Shown here one piece after another: positions 34,301-34,604 of a stretch of 34,604 bases of DNA. The notes under the pieces were generated by a model. The model did not search any database. It saw only the letters and a list, made by a program, of their open reading frames with translations, and was not told where the DNA came from. Source of the DNA: Verrucomicrobiota bacterium (GTDB lineage Bacteria > Verrucomicrobiota > Verrucomicrobiia > Limisphaerales > SIBE01); assembly GCA_016190065.1 (NCBI GenBank), contig JACPRI010000151.1, forward strand, positions 1-34,604, given 5' to 3'. The translations under genes and the position numbers were made by a program. How positions within the stretch are numbered: the stretch's first letter is position 1; the number at the start of each line of letters is the position of its first letter.

Positions 34301-34440
34301 AGGCCGCCATCCGCAATTATGAGCACTACTTGAAGTTTGTCCCCGAAGCGGTGAGCCCCGACGTGGAGAGCCCCGAACTGACGGCGGAAAAGAAGATGGT
34401 CAATGGCCGGCTCCAGGAATTGCGGGCTTCGGGTCGCTGA
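31369..34440 (+). CDS. DUF2723 membrane protein with C-terminal TPR repeats
   Basis: A 1023-residue protein. Residues about 15-420 contain roughly ten membrane segments and match the DUF2723 pattern: FLVYVLTLNHWVTLDSLPYV, APLFFLLTFPVRWF, GLQLTYWEHSVAATNEALS and GLGVTNNWAMIGFFPLFL. DUF2723 proteins are related to GT-C membrane glycosyltransferases that use lipid-linked sugars. Residues about 420-600 form a mixed soluble region with LSDDLNSLLLLEAQ. The rest is a superhelix of TPR units (for example YEKSLASLDRILQKDPKNLSALLYKVLVHIEAKDYKNALAEVERVLDIEPDN split over two repeats). Acceptor and sugar are unknown. The next gene begins seven bases after its stop, suggesting joint transcription with a GT4 glycosyltransferase. 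Confidence 0.93.
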   Translation: MQDKQHPLDGFVHTRLPWMATGGAFLVYVLTLNHWVTLDSLPYVAKVTGWDWVLPLHAPLFFLLTFPVRWFPADWQPIALNLFAAACSALSLGLLARSVSLLPHDRTHAQRQRERSEFSFLTIPSAWVPPVLAALACGLQLTYWEHSVAATNEALSLLVFAYAIRCLLEYRIDQRESWLTRLALVYGLGVTNNWAMIGFFPLFLIALVWIKGASFFQVRFLGRMVALGGIGLLLYLLLPVAWALTDSSSVGFWQSLKAQLASQKAFLLRPELRSRALLLSLTSILPVFIMGIRWPSSFGDTSAAGAVISNLMFRLIHVVLLVACSWTVFDQKFSPRALVTSRFPYDALLTFHFLTALSIGYLSGYVLLVFGPGKDRSWKRRGPWALLADRGLTAAIWLALIGVPAGLVYKNFNHFWNNSGPLLKQFAELCAAPLPAKNAIVLSDDLNSLLLLEAQSRGSASNERVLIHSRSLPIPEYHRQLVKHYPTRWPDILAGQPQGDTVDDVSLLATLIDLSQTNEIYYLHPSFGFYFEKFYARPHGLTSRLLLYPTNLITPPAMTRGEFDTNQVFWRNLEDTLNRVKEQTRRESRDALFLSVFFSRAANDWGVSAQRFGQLPEAGRLFELASGLNTNNKPARVNLAFNRLLRAETESAGGSARSTEDRLGEFRDWESMLAFNGLFDEPEYCLQLGDLFFQQTLFRQATLQFSRVQELQPTNVLAQLRLANVFLQWRKPDLALERVAQVRASNALPPLTSDDELALTRIEASAHFSKTNYPAAEQILVKALEKFPARGTALEALARFYAHAKQTNKALATIETLLQKDPGNVSALMDQATIHFNSRAYEKSLASLDRILQKDPKNLSALLYKVLVHIEAKDYKNALAEVERVLDIEPDNYDGLLQKGIILIETQKFEDAVTPLTRLLKLHPNDVNGLKNRAIAHLQGGRLDEAQTDYAKLQRQLPRYHVPYYGLAEIAYRRKDAEAAIRNYEHYLKFVPEAVSPDVESPELTAEKKMVNGRLQELRASGR

Positions 34441-34447
34441 GACCCGG

Positions 34448-34604
34448 ATGCGCGTCACGCACGTCATCACCCGTTTGATCGTTGGAGGAGCACAAGAGAA
34501 CACGCTCGCGTCCGTGCTTGGCCTGCGAGCCAAACCCGGCGTGGAAATCAATCTCATCGCCGGCCCGACCACCGGTCCGGAAGGGTCCCTGGAACCTCAA
34601 GCGA
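34448..34604 (+). CDS. GT4-type glycosyltransferase, 5' end only
   Basis: The first 52 codons are present, ending at the window edge: MRVTHVITRLIVGGAQENTL, then SVLGLRAKPGVEINLIAGP and TTGPEGSLEP. VITxLxxGGAQ is the N-terminal signature of GT4 (GT-B fold) glycosyltransferases that use nucleotide sugars. The ATG at 34448 starts seven bases after the DUF2723-TPR stop, so they probably share a transcript for a surface glycan or glycoprotein. Confidence 0.85.
   Translation, partial: MRVTHVITRLIVGGAQENTLASVLGLRAKPGVEINLIAGPTTGPEGSLEPQA

Overview
The window is a GC-rich, densely coded bacterial chromosome fragment. The gene content fits a soil or freshwater Verrucomicrobiota-type bacterium (Pedosphaera/Limisphaerales-like). 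The supporting signs are a cytochrome b558-type succinate dehydrogenase (sdhC-A-B order), large Ser/Thr-kinase and WD40 proteins, DUF2723-TPR membrane proteins, fused MFS/spermidine-synthase proteins, ORF6N and Uma2 accessory genes, and many short palindromic or 7-10-bp-period intergenic repeats. This assignment is inference; no rRNA gene is present.

Layout. Bases 1-1633 (minus): the 5' part of a ROK-family sugar kinase and an SDR oxidoreductase. Bases 1814-5914 (plus): the succinate dehydrogenase operon sdhC-sdhA-[ORF6N gene]-sdhB, with an accessory ORF6N gene between the flavoprotein and iron-sulfur subunits and ATGA overlaps at two junctions. Bases 5917-9322 (minus): a HEAT/WD40 protein and a secreted endonuclease/exonuclease/phosphatase. 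Bases 9554-14059 (plus): a putative glycosyltransferase, a fused MFS/spermidine-synthase membrane protein and a cupin. Bases 14271-23670 (minus): a long housekeeping run with a secreted PHP-type protein, comB, an 8-oxoguanine glycosylase, apt, a sigma-70 factor, a YugP-type zinc protease, an M24 peptidase and SppA. The sigma factor, apt and glycosylase genes are only 5-9 bp apart and look like one operon.

Bases 23872-26000 are an accessory patch: tRNA-Arg(ACG) with encoded CCA, a RadC-like C-terminal remnant just after it, a Uma2 gene, an unidentified coding remnant, a nucleotidyltransferase with an overlapping small partner, and an FG-GAP remnant. Bases 26001-29891 (minus) encode one 1296-residue protein with a class III cyclase domain, a Ser/Thr kinase, a membrane segment and a WD40 propeller. 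Bases 30157-34604 (plus) hold an RlmD/TrmA-type RNA methyltransferase, a DUF2723-TPR protein and the start of a GT4 glycosyltransferase.

The most unusual layer is the repeats. A ~100-bp element with imperfect terminal inverted repeats and a string of internal hairpins occurs twice, each time in a divergent promoter region. A second palindromic family (CCCCTCCCAGGAGGGG core) occurs once upstream of a gene and once in frame inside the MFS/spermidine-synthase gene. Arrays of 7-bp units lie at the ROK gene start and in frame inside the kinase domain, between the HRD loop and the DFG motif. These in-frame repeats, together with the ORF6N gene inside the sdh operon, are the observations most worth following.
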